DNA from: Thermophilibacter gallinarum
GTDB lineage: Bacteria > Actinomycetota > Coriobacteriia > Coriobacteriales > Atopobiaceae
NCBI RefSeq assembly: GCF_014982725.1
Contig: NZ_JADCJZ010000001.1
Location: forward strand, 744,001 to 808,000
Reading direction: 5' to 3'
DNA length: 64,000 nucleotides
Part shown: positions 31,780 to 40,549 of the stretch, piece by piece
Numbering within the stretch: the first letter of the stretch is position 1
Layout of the letters: every line of letters begins with the position of its first letter
Made by a program: the position numbers and the translations under genes
The notes under the pieces: generated by a model
The model's input: only the letters and a program-made list of their open reading frames with translations
What the model was told of the DNA's origin: nothing
Databases searched by the model: none

Positions 31780-33564
31780 GTGAGCAGGAGGGACAGACAG
31801 AGCCGCGCCGGCAGGCGCAACCGACCGGAGGCCTCGTACGACGAGGCCTCTCGCGCGCGCTCACGCCTGAGGGCCAGCCGCCCGGGCGGCTCGGGGTCAG
31901 GCGGCACCGACGCCGGCTTCTCGTTCACCCGCCGCTTCTTCCTCGCCCTTCTCGGCGTCGTCGCCGCCAAGCTCGCCTGGCTCCAGGTGTTCCAGTCCTC
32001 CGAGCTCGCCTCCGCGGCGGAGTCCCAGCGCACCAACCGGGCGGTCCTGCACGCCAAGCGCGGCACCATCTACGACCGCAACGGCAACGCGCTCGCCGTG
32101 AGCGTCGACTGCCAGACCATCTACGCCAACCCCAGCGTCGTCGAGGACCCCTCGGGCGTCTCCGAGGCCCTGGTCTCCGTGCTCGGGGGCGAGAAGGACT
32201 CCTACATGGACCTCCTCACCCAGGACACGACCTTCGTCTACATCCAGCGCCAGGTCGACCAGGAGATGGCCGACAAGCTCTCCGAGGAGCTCGAGGCCCG
32301 CGAGCTCACGGGCGTCTACTTCCTCGAGGACACGAAGCGCGCCTACCCCTACGGATCGATCGGCTCCCAGGTCATCGGCTACGTCGGTGTGGACGGCAAC
32401 GGCCTCTCGGGCCTGGAGAGCTACTACGAGGACGTCCTTCTCGGCACGGACGGCGAGATGATCTTCGAGACTGGCCTCGACGGGACCCCCATCGCGGGCG
32501 GCGCCACGCAGATCACGCCGGCGAAGGATGGCACGGACCTCGTGATCTCGCTCGACGTCGACCTCCAGGAGGTCGCGGAGAGCGTCATCGCCGAGGCGGC
32601 CAAGACCTTCGAGGCCGAGTCCGGCTCGGTCATGGTCACCAACCCCCGGACCGGCGAGATCCTCGCCGCCTGCTCCACGCCCCTGGCCGACCTCGACGAC
32701 CTGACGGACGCCTCGGCCCTCAACCTCAAGGCCGTCTCGAACTCCTACGAGCCCGGCTCGGTCTTCAAGGTCCTCACGACCTCGATCGGCATCGAGGGAG
32801 GATTCTTCACCGAGGACACCGTCTACACCGTCCCCGCCGAGGTGAAGGTCGGCGACGACTACGTCACGGACGTGGACGACCGCGACTACACGATGGACAT
32901 GAGCGTCAAGGAGATGCTCGCCCGCTCGTCCAACACCGCCATGGCGCTGCTCGTCCAGGACGTCATGGGCGCCGACGCCTTCGCCGAGGGGGTCGCGCGC
33001 TTCGGCATCGGCGAGACCACCGGCATCGACTTCCCCGGCGAGTCCGCCGGCATCGTCCGCCCGCGCGAGCAGTACGACGGCTCGACCGCGGGCTCCATGG
33101 CCTTCGGCCAGGGCCTCGCCGTGCCCATGGTCCAGATCGTGCGCGCCTTCGGCGCGGTCGCCAACGGCGGCGTGCCGACGACCCCGCACTTCCTCGTCTA
33201 CAAGGGCGAGGAGGAGGTCTCGTGGCCGGAGGGGGAGCGCATCATCTCCGAGGAGACCGCCGCGCAGGAGATCGACATGATGCGCGCCGTCATGACCGAG
33301 GGCACCGGCGCCGGCTGCCAGGTCGACGGCTACGACTTCGCCGGCAAGACGGGCACGGGCGAGCAGGCCGACGAGGACGGCGGCTACCTCGAGAACTCCT
33401 TCGTCTCGTCGCTGTGCGGCTTCGCCAACGCCGACGACCCGGAGCTCTTGCTCTACGTCGGCCTCAACCACACGCCCTACCACTCGTCCGACTCCTCCGG
33501 TCGGGCGTTCAAGGAGATTGCCGAGCATGCCGTGTCGATCATGGGCGTCCAGCCCGCGTCCTGA
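31780..33564 (+). CDS. ftsI: Peptidoglycan D,D-transpeptidase FtsI (class B PBP)
   Basis: This 594-residue division transpeptidase has a basic cytoplasmic tail and one membrane helix (about residues 47-65). A PBP dimer domain begins RGTIYDRNGNALAVS. The transpeptidase motifs are SxxK in EPGSVFKVL, SxN in ARSSNTAMAL and KTG in FAGKTGTGEQ. No PASTA domains follow. The GTG start at 31780 follows ftsL by 11 bases with little RBS. It cross-links septal peptidoglycan. Confidence 0.93.
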   Translation: MSRRDRQSRAGRRNRPEASYDEASRARSRLRASRPGGSGSGGTDAGFSFTRRFFLALLGVVAAKLAWLQVFQSSELASAAESQRTNRAVLHAKRGTIYDRNGNALAVSVDCQTIYANPSVVEDPSGVSEALVSVLGGEKDSYMDLLTQDTTFVYIQRQVDQEMADKLSEELEARELTGVYFLEDTKRAYPYGSIGSQVIGYVGVDGNGLSGLESYYEDVLLGTDGEMIFETGLDGTPIAGGATQITPAKDGTDLVISLDVDLQEVAESVIAEAAKTFEAESGSVMVTNPRTGEILAACSTPLADLDDLTDASALNLKAVSNSYEPGSVFKVLTTSIGIEGGFFTEDTVYTVPAEVKVGDDYVTDVDDRDYTMDMSVKEMLARSSNTAMALLVQDVMGADAFAEGVARFGIGETTGIDFPGESAGIVRPREQYDGSTAGSMAFGQGLAVPMVQIVRAFGAVANGGVPTTPHFLVYKGEEEVSWPEGERIISEETAAQEIDMMRAVMTEGTGAGCQVDGYDFAGKTGTGEQADEDGGYLENSFVSSLCGFANADDPELLLYVGLNHTPYHSSDSSGRAFKEIAEHAVSIMGVQPAS

Positions 33565-33577
33565 TGGGAGCAAACCG

Positions 33578-35017
33578 ATGTTTCGCATGAGCGTTGAGGA
33601 CATAGCGAGGGTCACGGGGGCGTCGGTCCTCGGGACGGGCTCGCGCGCCGTCTGCGGGGAGGTCGTGATCGACTCCCGCGCCGCGGGGGAGGGCTCCCTG
33701 TTCGTCGCCTTCGTCGGCGAGCAGGTCGACGGGAACGCCTACCTCGCCCCCGCCGCCCGCGCCGGCGCCGCCGCCGTCGTGGCGACGCGCGACGTGGACG
33801 AGGCGGTGGCCGCCGAGGTCGCCGCCTGCGGCTGCGCGCTGCTGCGCGCCGAGGGCGACGATGGCGAGGAGTTCATGCTGCGCCTGTCCGGCGCCTGGCG
33901 AGAGGCCCACCCCGAGTGGGTCGTCGTGGGCGTGACGGGCTCGGTGGGCAAGACCACGACCAAGGAGATGCTCGCGGCCGCCGTGGGCTCCCAGCGCCGC
34001 TGCCACGCCACGCGCGGCAACTTCAACAACCTGATCGGCCTGCCGCTCACGCTGCTGTCCGCCCCGGACGACGCCGAGGTGCTCGTCTGCGAGCTCGGCA
34101 TGAACCACCTGCACGAGATCGACCGCCTCGCGGCCGCCTGCCGCCCCACGCTCGCCTGCATCACCAACGTGGGCACGAGCCACATCGGTCTTCTCGGCAG
34201 CCGCGAGAACATCGCCCGGGCCAAGGCGGAGGTCGTCTCCGGTATGCGCGCCCACGGCGAGATCCGCCCCGTGCTCGCCCTCACCTCCTCGGGCGACTAC
34301 ACGCCGTTCATCGCCGACGGCTTCGCCCGTCCGGCGGGCGTCGACGTCCTGACCGTGGGGCGCGGCGAGAAGGACGAGGTGCGCCTCGTCTCCTGCGCCC
34401 TCGACGGCGAGGGCCGCGCCACGGCCGAGCTCGCCGCCCCCGACGGCTGGCGGGGGAGCGTCCGGCTGCCCATGCCCGGCCGCGCCCCGGTTGACGACCT
34501 CATGCTCGCCGTCGCGCTCGTCGGGCGTCTCGGCCTCGACCGCACCGCCGCGCTCGAGGCGATCGCGGCCATGGGGCACACGCAGATGCGCCTCGACGTC
34601 GCGCAGGCCCCCTCCGGCGCCCGCCTCATCGACGACTCCTACAACGCCGCCCCGTCCTCGATGGCGGCCTCGCTCGACGTGCTCTCCCAGATGGCCTGCG
34701 AGGGCCGCCGCATCGCGGTCCTCGGCGAGATGGGCGAGCTCGGCGACGACGCGCCGCGCCTCCACGGCTACGTGGGCGCCTACGCTACCGCCAAGGGCGT
34801 CGACCTGCTCGTCCTCGTCGGCGGGGAGCTCGCCGACGAGATGGCCGAGGCCGCGCGCACGATGGGCCTGTCCGAGGACGCCATCGAGCGCTTCGCCACG
34901 GTCGAGGAGGCGACGTCCGTCATGGTCCCGGTGCTCGCGCCCGGCGACCTCGTGCTCGTGAAGGCGTCGCGCGCCGCGCGCCTGGACCAGTTCGTGAAGG
35001 GAGCGCTCGCCCGATGA
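33578..35017 (+). CDS. murF: UDP-N-acetylmuramoyl-tripeptide--D-alanyl-D-alanine ligase
   Basis: This 479-residue Mur ligase adds D-Ala-D-Ala to the precursor. The ATP site is VTGSVGKTTTKEML. Following motifs are NFNNLIGLPLTLL, ELGMNHLHEIDRL and IDDSYNAAPSSM, and the C-terminal domain includes LGEMGELGDDA. ATG 33578 has TGGGAGC upstream. murF follows ftsI directly: murE, normally between the two, is absent. The stop overlaps mraY (ATGA). Confidence 0.95.
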   Translation: MFRMSVEDIARVTGASVLGTGSRAVCGEVVIDSRAAGEGSLFVAFVGEQVDGNAYLAPAARAGAAAVVATRDVDEAVAAEVAACGCALLRAEGDDGEEFMLRLSGAWREAHPEWVVVGVTGSVGKTTTKEMLAAAVGSQRRCHATRGNFNNLIGLPLTLLSAPDDAEVLVCELGMNHLHEIDRLAAACRPTLACITNVGTSHIGLLGSRENIARAKAEVVSGMRAHGEIRPVLALTSSGDYTPFIADGFARPAGVDVLTVGRGEKDEVRLVSCALDGEGRATAELAAPDGWRGSVRLPMPGRAPVDDLMLAVALVGRLGLDRTAALEAIAAMGHTQMRLDVAQAPSGARLIDDSYNAAPSSMAASLDVLSQMACEGRRIAVLGEMGELGDDAPRLHGYVGAYATAKGVDLLVLVGGELADEMAEAARTMGLSEDAIERFATVEEATSVMVPVLAPGDLVLVKASRAARLDQFVKGALAR

Positions 35018-36045
35018 TCGGAAACCCCGCCTATCCCACCTACCAGGTGTTCCTTGCCGTTGGCATCGCCGCGCTCGTGACGGCGCTCGTCATGCCGCTC
35101 TTCATCCGCCTCATGCGCCACGAGGGCGTGGGCCAGCAGGTGCGCGCCGACGGCCCCCAGGGCCACCTCGTCAAGCAGGGCACGCCCACGATGGGCGGCA
35201 TCGTGATCCTGCTCGGCGTGGTCGTGACCTGCGTGCTGCTCGGCGAGTGGACGCACGGCCTCGTCCTGGCCATGGCCGCGACGCTGATCACCGGCTCGCT
35301 CGGCCTGCTCGACGACATCGAGAGCGTCGCCCACGGCCGCTCGCTCGGCCTCACGCCGTCCCAGAAGATGGCCGGCCTCATCCTCATCTCCATCACGTTC
35401 TGCCTCGTCGCGGTCAACGTCTGCGGGATCTCGCCGCTGGTGCGCTTCCCGGGCGGCTTCGCCCTCGACCTCGGCGTGCTCACCACGACCCTTGAGGTCG
35501 GAGGCGCGACCGTCGCCGTGCCCTGGCTCTACCTCGTCTTCGTGTTCCTGCTCATGGCCGGCCTCTCCAACGCCGTCAACCTGACTGACGGCCTCGACGG
35601 CCTCGCGGGCGGCTGCACGATGGTCGTCATGCTGTTCATGGCCATGGTCGCCTTCCGCTACGACGAGCTCGACCTCGCGATCTTCGCCGCGTCGATCGCG
35701 GGCGCCTGCGTGGGCTTCCTCTGGCACAACTGCTACCCCGCCTCGATCTTCATGGGCGACACCGGCTCGCTCGCCCTGGGCGCCGCCTTCGCCGCGCTCG
35801 CCGTGCTCACGGAGACCGAGGTGACCTCGCTCATCATGGGCGGCCTGTTCATCGCGGAGGCCCTCTCCGTCATGATCCAGGTGATCAGCTTCAAGCTCAC
35901 GGGCAGGCGCGTCTTCCTCATGGCGCCGATCCACCACCACTTCGAGAAGAAGGGCTGGAAGGAGAACAAGGTGGTCGTCCGCTTCTGGATCGTCTCCGCC
36001 GCCTTCGCCGCCCTGGGCTTCGCACTCTACTTCCAGCTCGGTTAG
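35014..36045 (+). CDS. mraY: Phospho-N-acetylmuramoyl-pentapeptide-transferase
   Basis: This 343-residue integral membrane enzyme forms lipid I. Family motifs are GTPTMGG near the N-terminus, LLDDIE, NAVNLTDGLDGLAGG, FMGDTGSLALG and the C-terminal APIHHHFEKKGW, which supply the catalytic Asp and His residues. It overlaps the murF stop by four bases, so it is translationally coupled. Confidence 0.97.
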   Translation: MIGNPAYPTYQVFLAVGIAALVTALVMPLFIRLMRHEGVGQQVRADGPQGHLVKQGTPTMGGIVILLGVVVTCVLLGEWTHGLVLAMAATLITGSLGLLDDIESVAHGRSLGLTPSQKMAGLILISITFCLVAVNVCGISPLVRFPGGFALDLGVLTTTLEVGGATVAVPWLYLVFVFLLMAGLSNAVNLTDGLDGLAGGCTMVVMLFMAMVAFRYDELDLAIFAASIAGACVGFLWHNCYPASIFMGDTGSLALGAAFAALAVLTETEVTSLIMGGLFIAEALSVMIQVISFKLTGRRVFLMAPIHHHFEKKGWKENKVVVRFWIVSAAFAALGFALYFQLG

Positions 36046-36058
36046 GAGCGTGCCGACA

Positions 36059-37486
36059 ATGACCGTCACCCCTCAGGCACATCTCGGGAACGTCGCCGTG
36101 CTCGGCCTCGGCCGCACCGGCGAGGCCGCCGCGCGCTACCTCTGCGCGCTCCTCGGCTCGCGCGTGGACTCCGTCACCGTCTTCGGGGGCGCCGCCTCCG
36201 AGCCGGGCGAGGGGACCCGCGCGCTCGAGGCCCTCGGCGCGCGCGTGGTGTGCGGCACGGACGAGGTGACCGGCAGCTTCGACCTCGCCGTCGCCTCCCC
36301 GGGCATCCCCGACTCGTCCCCGTTCTTCTCGGCCGCCCGCGCCTGCTCCACGGAGGTCGTCGGCGAGCCGGAGCTCGCGTGGCGCGAGAGTCCCGAGCGC
36401 TGGGCCGCGGTCACCGGCACCAACGGCAAGACCACCACCACCTCCCTGCTCACGCACCTGCTCCGCGAGGGCGGCCTGGAAGCCGTCTCCGTGGGCAACA
36501 TCGGCACGCCCGCGATCGAGGCGCTCGACGGGCGCGGGGCGGGCACCTGGTTCGTCGCGGAGCTCTCGAGCTTCCAGCTCGCCACGACGCGCCTTTTGCA
36601 CCCGCGCGCCGCGATCGTGCTCAACGTCACGCCCGACCACCTCGAGTGGCATGGGACGATGGAGGCGTACGCGGCTGCCAAGGAGCGCGAGCTCGCCAAC
36701 CTCGACGCGGGCGACCTCGCCGTGGTCTCCGTCGACGACGACTTCTGCCGTGCCATGGCGGCGCGCGCGGAGGGGCGCGGCCTGCGCGTCTGCCGCCTCT
36801 CCGTCGAGTCCGTGCCAACCTCGTCCTGCGCCGCCTTCCTGCGCGGCGAGACCCTCGTCGTGCGGCTGGACGGCGCGGAGCACGCGCTCGTCGACGCCGG
36901 CGAGCTCAAGATCGTGGGGCGCTACAACGCCGAGAACGCGCTCGCGGCGGCCTCCGTCGCGCTCGAGCTCGGCGTCGCCGAGAAGGACGTGCGCTCCGGG
37001 CTCAGGTCCTTCTCGCCGATCGAGCACCGCGTGGAGCCCGTCGCCACGGTCCGCGGCGTCCGCTACGTGAACGACTCCAAGGCCACCAACACCGACGCCG
37101 TGGAGAAGGCCCTCACGGCCTTCGCGCCGGGGTCGGTGGTGCTGCTGCTCGGCGGCCACGACAAGGGGACCGACCTCGCCTCGCTCGCCGCCGCCGTCCG
37201 CGCGCGCTGCCGAGCCGCCGTCTGCTACGGCGAGGCGGGGGAGCGCATCGCCGCCGCGCTCGAGGCCGTGCCCTCCGACCTGGCCGTCCTGCGTGCCGCG
37301 CGCCTGCGCGAGGCGTTCGCCGCGGCCTCCGCCGAGGCGCGCCCCGGCGAGACCGTGCTCCTCTCGCCCGCGTGCTCCTCCTTCGACGAGTTCTCCAACA
37401 TGGGCGAGCGCGGACGCCTCTTCAAGGACCTCGTCCGAGCGCTCGCCGAGAAGGGCGACGCCGCCCCGGCGCCGCAGGGGGAGTAG
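36059..37486 (+). CDS. murD: UDP-N-acetylmuramoylalanine--D-glutamate ligase
   Basis: This 475-residue Mur ligase adds D-Glu. The N-terminal Rossmann motif is VLGLGRTGEAAARYL. The ATP site is VTGTNGKTTTTSLL, followed by ELSSFQL, LNVTPDHLEWHG, and NDSKATNTDAVEKAL. ATG 36059 has TAGGAG ten bases upstream; an in-frame GTG at 36050 is too close to that RBS. Confidence 0.96.
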   Translation: MTVTPQAHLGNVAVLGLGRTGEAAARYLCALLGSRVDSVTVFGGAASEPGEGTRALEALGARVVCGTDEVTGSFDLAVASPGIPDSSPFFSAARACSTEVVGEPELAWRESPERWAAVTGTNGKTTTTSLLTHLLREGGLEAVSVGNIGTPAIEALDGRGAGTWFVAELSSFQLATTRLLHPRAAIVLNVTPDHLEWHGTMEAYAAAKERELANLDAGDLAVVSVDDDFCRAMAARAEGRGLRVCRLSVESVPTSSCAAFLRGETLVVRLDGAEHALVDAGELKIVGRYNAENALAAASVALELGVAEKDVRSGLRSFSPIEHRVEPVATVRGVRYVNDSKATNTDAVEKALTAFAPGSVVLLLGGHDKGTDLASLAAAVRARCRAAVCYGEAGERIAAALEAVPSDLAVLRAARLREAFAAASAEARPGETVLLSPACSSFDEFSNMGERGRLFKDLVRALAEKGDAAPAPQGE

Positions 37487-37487
37487 C

Positions 37488-38984
37488 ATGGCCCGCACCT
37501 CGGCATCAAGAGGCGCCTCGCGCGCCGCGCGCGAGCGCTCCGGCCGCTCGGTCTTCGGGGTCCCCGAGCGCTTCATGCGCCCGCGCCTCGTGCTCGTGGC
37601 GGCGGTCGCGTGCCTGGTGGGCTTCGGCGCGCTCATGGTCTTCTCGGCGTCGTCCGTCTCGGCCATGAACACCACCGGCGACGCCGCCTACTACCTCAAG
37701 CGCGAGCTCGTCTTCATCGCGCTCGGCGCGGTCGTCGCCGTGGCGCTCGCCCGCATCGACTACCACTGGTGGGTGCGGCGCCTGCTCATGCCCATCTGGG
37801 TGGTCACGGCCGGCATGCTTCTGTTCGTGCTGGTCGCAGGCACCGACAACGACATGGGCGCGTCCCGCTGGATCGACCTCGGCTTCTTCGACCTCCAGCC
37901 CTCCGAGTTCGCCAAGATGACGATCATCTTCACGGCCGCCAATCTCGCGGAGCGCTACTACGAGGAGGGCACGCTCGACTTCTCGTCGTTCTGGAAGCTC
38001 CTCGCGGCGGGCGTGGGCGTGCCCCTGCTCCTCATCCTCCTGCAGCCCGACAAGGGCACGACCATGGTCCTGGGCCTCACGCTGCTCGTCATGGGCTACC
38101 TCGCGGGCATGCCCCGGGGGATCCTCGCAGGCGTCCTTCTGCTCGGCGTGGTGGGCCTGTTCATCGTCTCGGTGCGCGACGCCTACTCGCTCGAGCGCCT
38201 TCAGGCCATGATCGACCCCTGGTCCGACCCGTACGACAAGGGCTACCACCTCATCCAGGGCTTCTACGCCTTCGGGTCGGGCGGCCTGTTCGGCGTGGGG
38301 ATCGGCTTCTCGCGCCAGAAGTACTCGTACCTGCCGATGGCCCACAACGACTTCATCTTCGCCGTGATCGGCGAGGAGTGCGGGTTGGTGGGGACCCTCG
38401 GCATGCTCGCGGGATTCGCGGTCTTCATGTGGGCGGGGCTCGAGATCGCCCGGCGCGCGCCCGACTTCGCGGGACGCCTCGTGGCGGCGGGCTGCACGTC
38501 GCTCGTGATGATCCAGCTGCTGCTCAACGTCTCCGGCGTGCTCGGCCTCTTCCCGCTTTCGGGCAAGCCGATCCCGTTCGTGAGCTACGGTGGCTCGTCC
38601 ATGATCGCGAGCCTGATGATCGTGGGCATGATCGCGTCCGTCTCCGTGCACTCAAGGCTCCCGGAGACCGAGCACGACGACGCGCGCCGCAGCTGGCGGC
38701 AGGTCGACGCGGGGTTGGGGGAGGCGTCGGCGCCCGGCCTCTCGTTCGTCGGCGAGGCGACCCCGCGCTCGCGGCGCGGCCGGGACCTCGCGCCGGGGGA
38801 CACCGGCGACCTGGGCGCCGCGCGGACGACGAAGGCCGCGCCGAGCCGCGCCCGAGGGGGCGGCCTGAAGGTCGTCCAGGGCGGCGGCTCACGGGACGGG
38901 CGCGCGCGGATCGACCTCGGCCCGAGCGCGGCCGACCGACTGCGCGGGCGCAACGGCGGCCGCGGCGGCGCGCGCCGCCGCTAG
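37488..38984 (+). CDS. ftsW: Peptidoglycan glycosyltransferase FtsW (SEDS family)
   Basis: This 498-residue polytopic SEDS glycosyltransferase polymerises septal glycan. Motifs include the catalytic-region segment ASRWIDLGFFDLQPSEFAK, LLQPDKGTTMV, DFIFAVIGEECGLVG and the C-terminal PFVSYGGSSM. About 110 residues of basic, disordered tail follow the last helix, longer than usual. The ATG at 37488 lies just after the murD stop behind CAGGGGGAGTAGC. Confidence 0.95.
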   Translation: MARTSASRGASRAARERSGRSVFGVPERFMRPRLVLVAAVACLVGFGALMVFSASSVSAMNTTGDAAYYLKRELVFIALGAVVAVALARIDYHWWVRRLLMPIWVVTAGMLLFVLVAGTDNDMGASRWIDLGFFDLQPSEFAKMTIIFTAANLAERYYEEGTLDFSSFWKLLAAGVGVPLLLILLQPDKGTTMVLGLTLLVMGYLAGMPRGILAGVLLLGVVGLFIVSVRDAYSLERLQAMIDPWSDPYDKGYHLIQGFYAFGSGGLFGVGIGFSRQKYSYLPMAHNDFIFAVIGEECGLVGTLGMLAGFAVFMWAGLEIARRAPDFAGRLVAAGCTSLVMIQLLLNVSGVLGLFPLSGKPIPFVSYGGSSMIASLMIVGMIASVSVHSRLPETEHDDARRSWRQVDAGLGEASAPGLSFVGEATPRSRRGRDLAPGDTGDLGAARTTKAAPSRARGGGLKVVQGGGSRDGRARIDLGPSAADRLRGRNGGRGGARRR

Positions 38985-39020
38985 GGCGCCGTTCTTCTCG
39001 CCACCCCGAGGCGGTCTCGG

Positions 39021-39168
39021 CTAGAAAACGGCCCGCGTCCCCGTCCGGAGGGGCGGTCGGGTTAGAAAATGACGCCCGTCCCCGTCCTTCTCGCCGCCCC
39101 GAGGGGGACGCGCGCGATTTCCTAACCCAAGCGCCGACGCCGGCGGGGACGCGCGCGATTTCCCAACC
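39021..39168. repeat. 41-bp-period intergenic repeat array 4 (two direct, two inverted copies)
   Basis: CTAGAAAACGGCCCGCGTCC (39021) and TTAGAAAATGACGCCCGTCC (39062) are 41 bp apart. Inverted copies ending GATTTCCTAACCC (TTT at 39118) and GATTTCCCAACCC (TTT at 39159) are also 41 bp apart. CTTCTCGCC lies at 38994, just before the array, and at 39087, between the two arms. The inverted unit GGGGGACG...TTTCCTAACCCAAGCGCC resembles array 5 near 49.7 kb. It fills the ftsW-murG gap. Confidence 0.83.
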
Positions 39169-39254
39169 CGCGCTCGCAACCGAGAAGGACCGCGCGCCCG
39201 TCGGCCGCCCTGCGCTAGGATAGGGTGACTGACAGCCGACGGACGGAGGACGGC

Positions 39255-40382
39255 ATGGCCGAGAAGCACCTTGAGGTGGCAATCGCGGCGGGCGGAACGG
39301 CGGGGCACATCAACCCGGCGCTCGCGCTCGCGGAGGAGCTGCGCGACCGCGGCCATCACGTGAGGTTCTTCGGGCAGACCGCCAAGCTCGAGGGGCGGCT
39401 CGTCCCCGAGGCGGGCTTCGAGCTCGTGCCGGTCGTGGTCTCCGGCTTCGACCGCTCGCGCCCCTGGACGCTCGCGACCTCGCTCTACCGCATGCGGCGC
39501 GCCCAGTCGCAGATCGCGCGGCTCTTCTCGGCCGAGGGCGCGCCCGACGTCGCCGTGGGCTTCGGCGCCTACGTCGAGATGGCGCTGCTCAACTGCTGCC
39601 ACCGCCTCGGCGTCCCCTACGTGCTCCACGAGCAGAACTCGGTGCCGGGCCTCGCGAACAAGGCGCTCGCGCCGCACGCCTCGCGCGTGTGCATCTCCGT
39701 CCCGGCCGCCCGCGCCGCCTTCGAGCGCGAGGGCCGCGCCGCCCGCGAGGTCGTCCTCACCGGCAACCCCGTGCGCCGCAGCGTCGTGAACGCCAGCCGC
39801 GACGAGGGCCGCGCCGCCTTCGGCGTCGAGCCGCACGAGACGATGCTTTTGGTCTTCGGCGGCTCGCTCGGCGCCGCGCATATCAACGAGGGCGTCGGCC
39901 GCCTCAAGCGCGAGCTGCTCTCGCGCGAGGGCCTCGTCGTCGTGCACTCCACGGGCGCCGACGGCTTCGACGAGACGGTCTCGGCGCTCGCGCTCACCCC
40001 CGAGGAGCAGATCCGCTGGCGCGTGATGCCCTACATCTCCAACATGGGCCAGGCGCTCGCCGCGGCCGACCTCGTGCTCTCCCGTGCCGGCGCCTCCTCG
40101 ATCGCGGAGATCGCCGCCGTGGGCGTGCCGAGCCTGCTCGTGCCCTACCCGCACGCCACGGCCGACCACCAGACCACCAACGCGCGCTTCCTCGTGGACG
40201 CCGGCGCCGCCGAGCTGCTGGCGGACGAGAGGATCGACGCGCCCGAGTTCGCCTCGACGCTGCTCGGGCTCCTCGACGACCCCGGCCGCCGCGCCGCCAT
40301 GCGCGAGGCCGCGCTCGCGCTCGCCCAGTCCCGGGCCGCCGCGAGCCTCGCCGACGAGGTGGAGCGCGCCGCCGGACTCTAG
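39255..40382 (+). CDS. murG: UDP-N-acetylglucosamine--N-acetylmuramyl-(pentapeptide) pyrophosphoryl-undecaprenol N-acetylglucosamine transferase
   Basis: This 375-residue GT28 enzyme makes lipid II. The Gly-rich N-terminal loop is AAGGTAGHINPALALAEEL. The family segments HEQNSVPGLANK, TGNPVRR and FGGSLGAAHIN are visible, and the UDP-GlcNAc site lies around SRAGASSIAEIAAVGVPSLLVPYPHAT (abridged). ATG 39255 has GGAGGACGGC upstream. It is separated from ftsW by repeat array 4. Confidence 0.95.
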   Translation: MAEKHLEVAIAAGGTAGHINPALALAEELRDRGHHVRFFGQTAKLEGRLVPEAGFELVPVVVSGFDRSRPWTLATSLYRMRRAQSQIARLFSAEGAPDVAVGFGAYVEMALLNCCHRLGVPYVLHEQNSVPGLANKALAPHASRVCISVPAARAAFEREGRAAREVVLTGNPVRRSVVNASRDEGRAAFGVEPHETMLLVFGGSLGAAHINEGVGRLKRELLSREGLVVVHSTGADGFDETVSALALTPEEQIRWRVMPYISNMGQALAAADLVLSRAGASSIAEIAAVGVPSLLVPYPHATADHQTTNARFLVDAGAAELLADERIDAPEFASTLLGLLDDPGRRAAMREAALALAQSRAAASLADEVERAAGL

Positions 40383-40549
40383 CGCGCCGGAGCTGCGCAC
40401 AGAACCGAGAAGGGCCCGCCGCCCGCCGTCCTCAACCCACGCGTGAGGACGCGGAGGGAGTGTGTCCTTCTCGCCGAAAGGCCCGGGCGCGCGGCCTTTT
40501 GGGATACAGTAGAGCGTGTATGCAACGACACAGACGGAGGTCTCTCACC

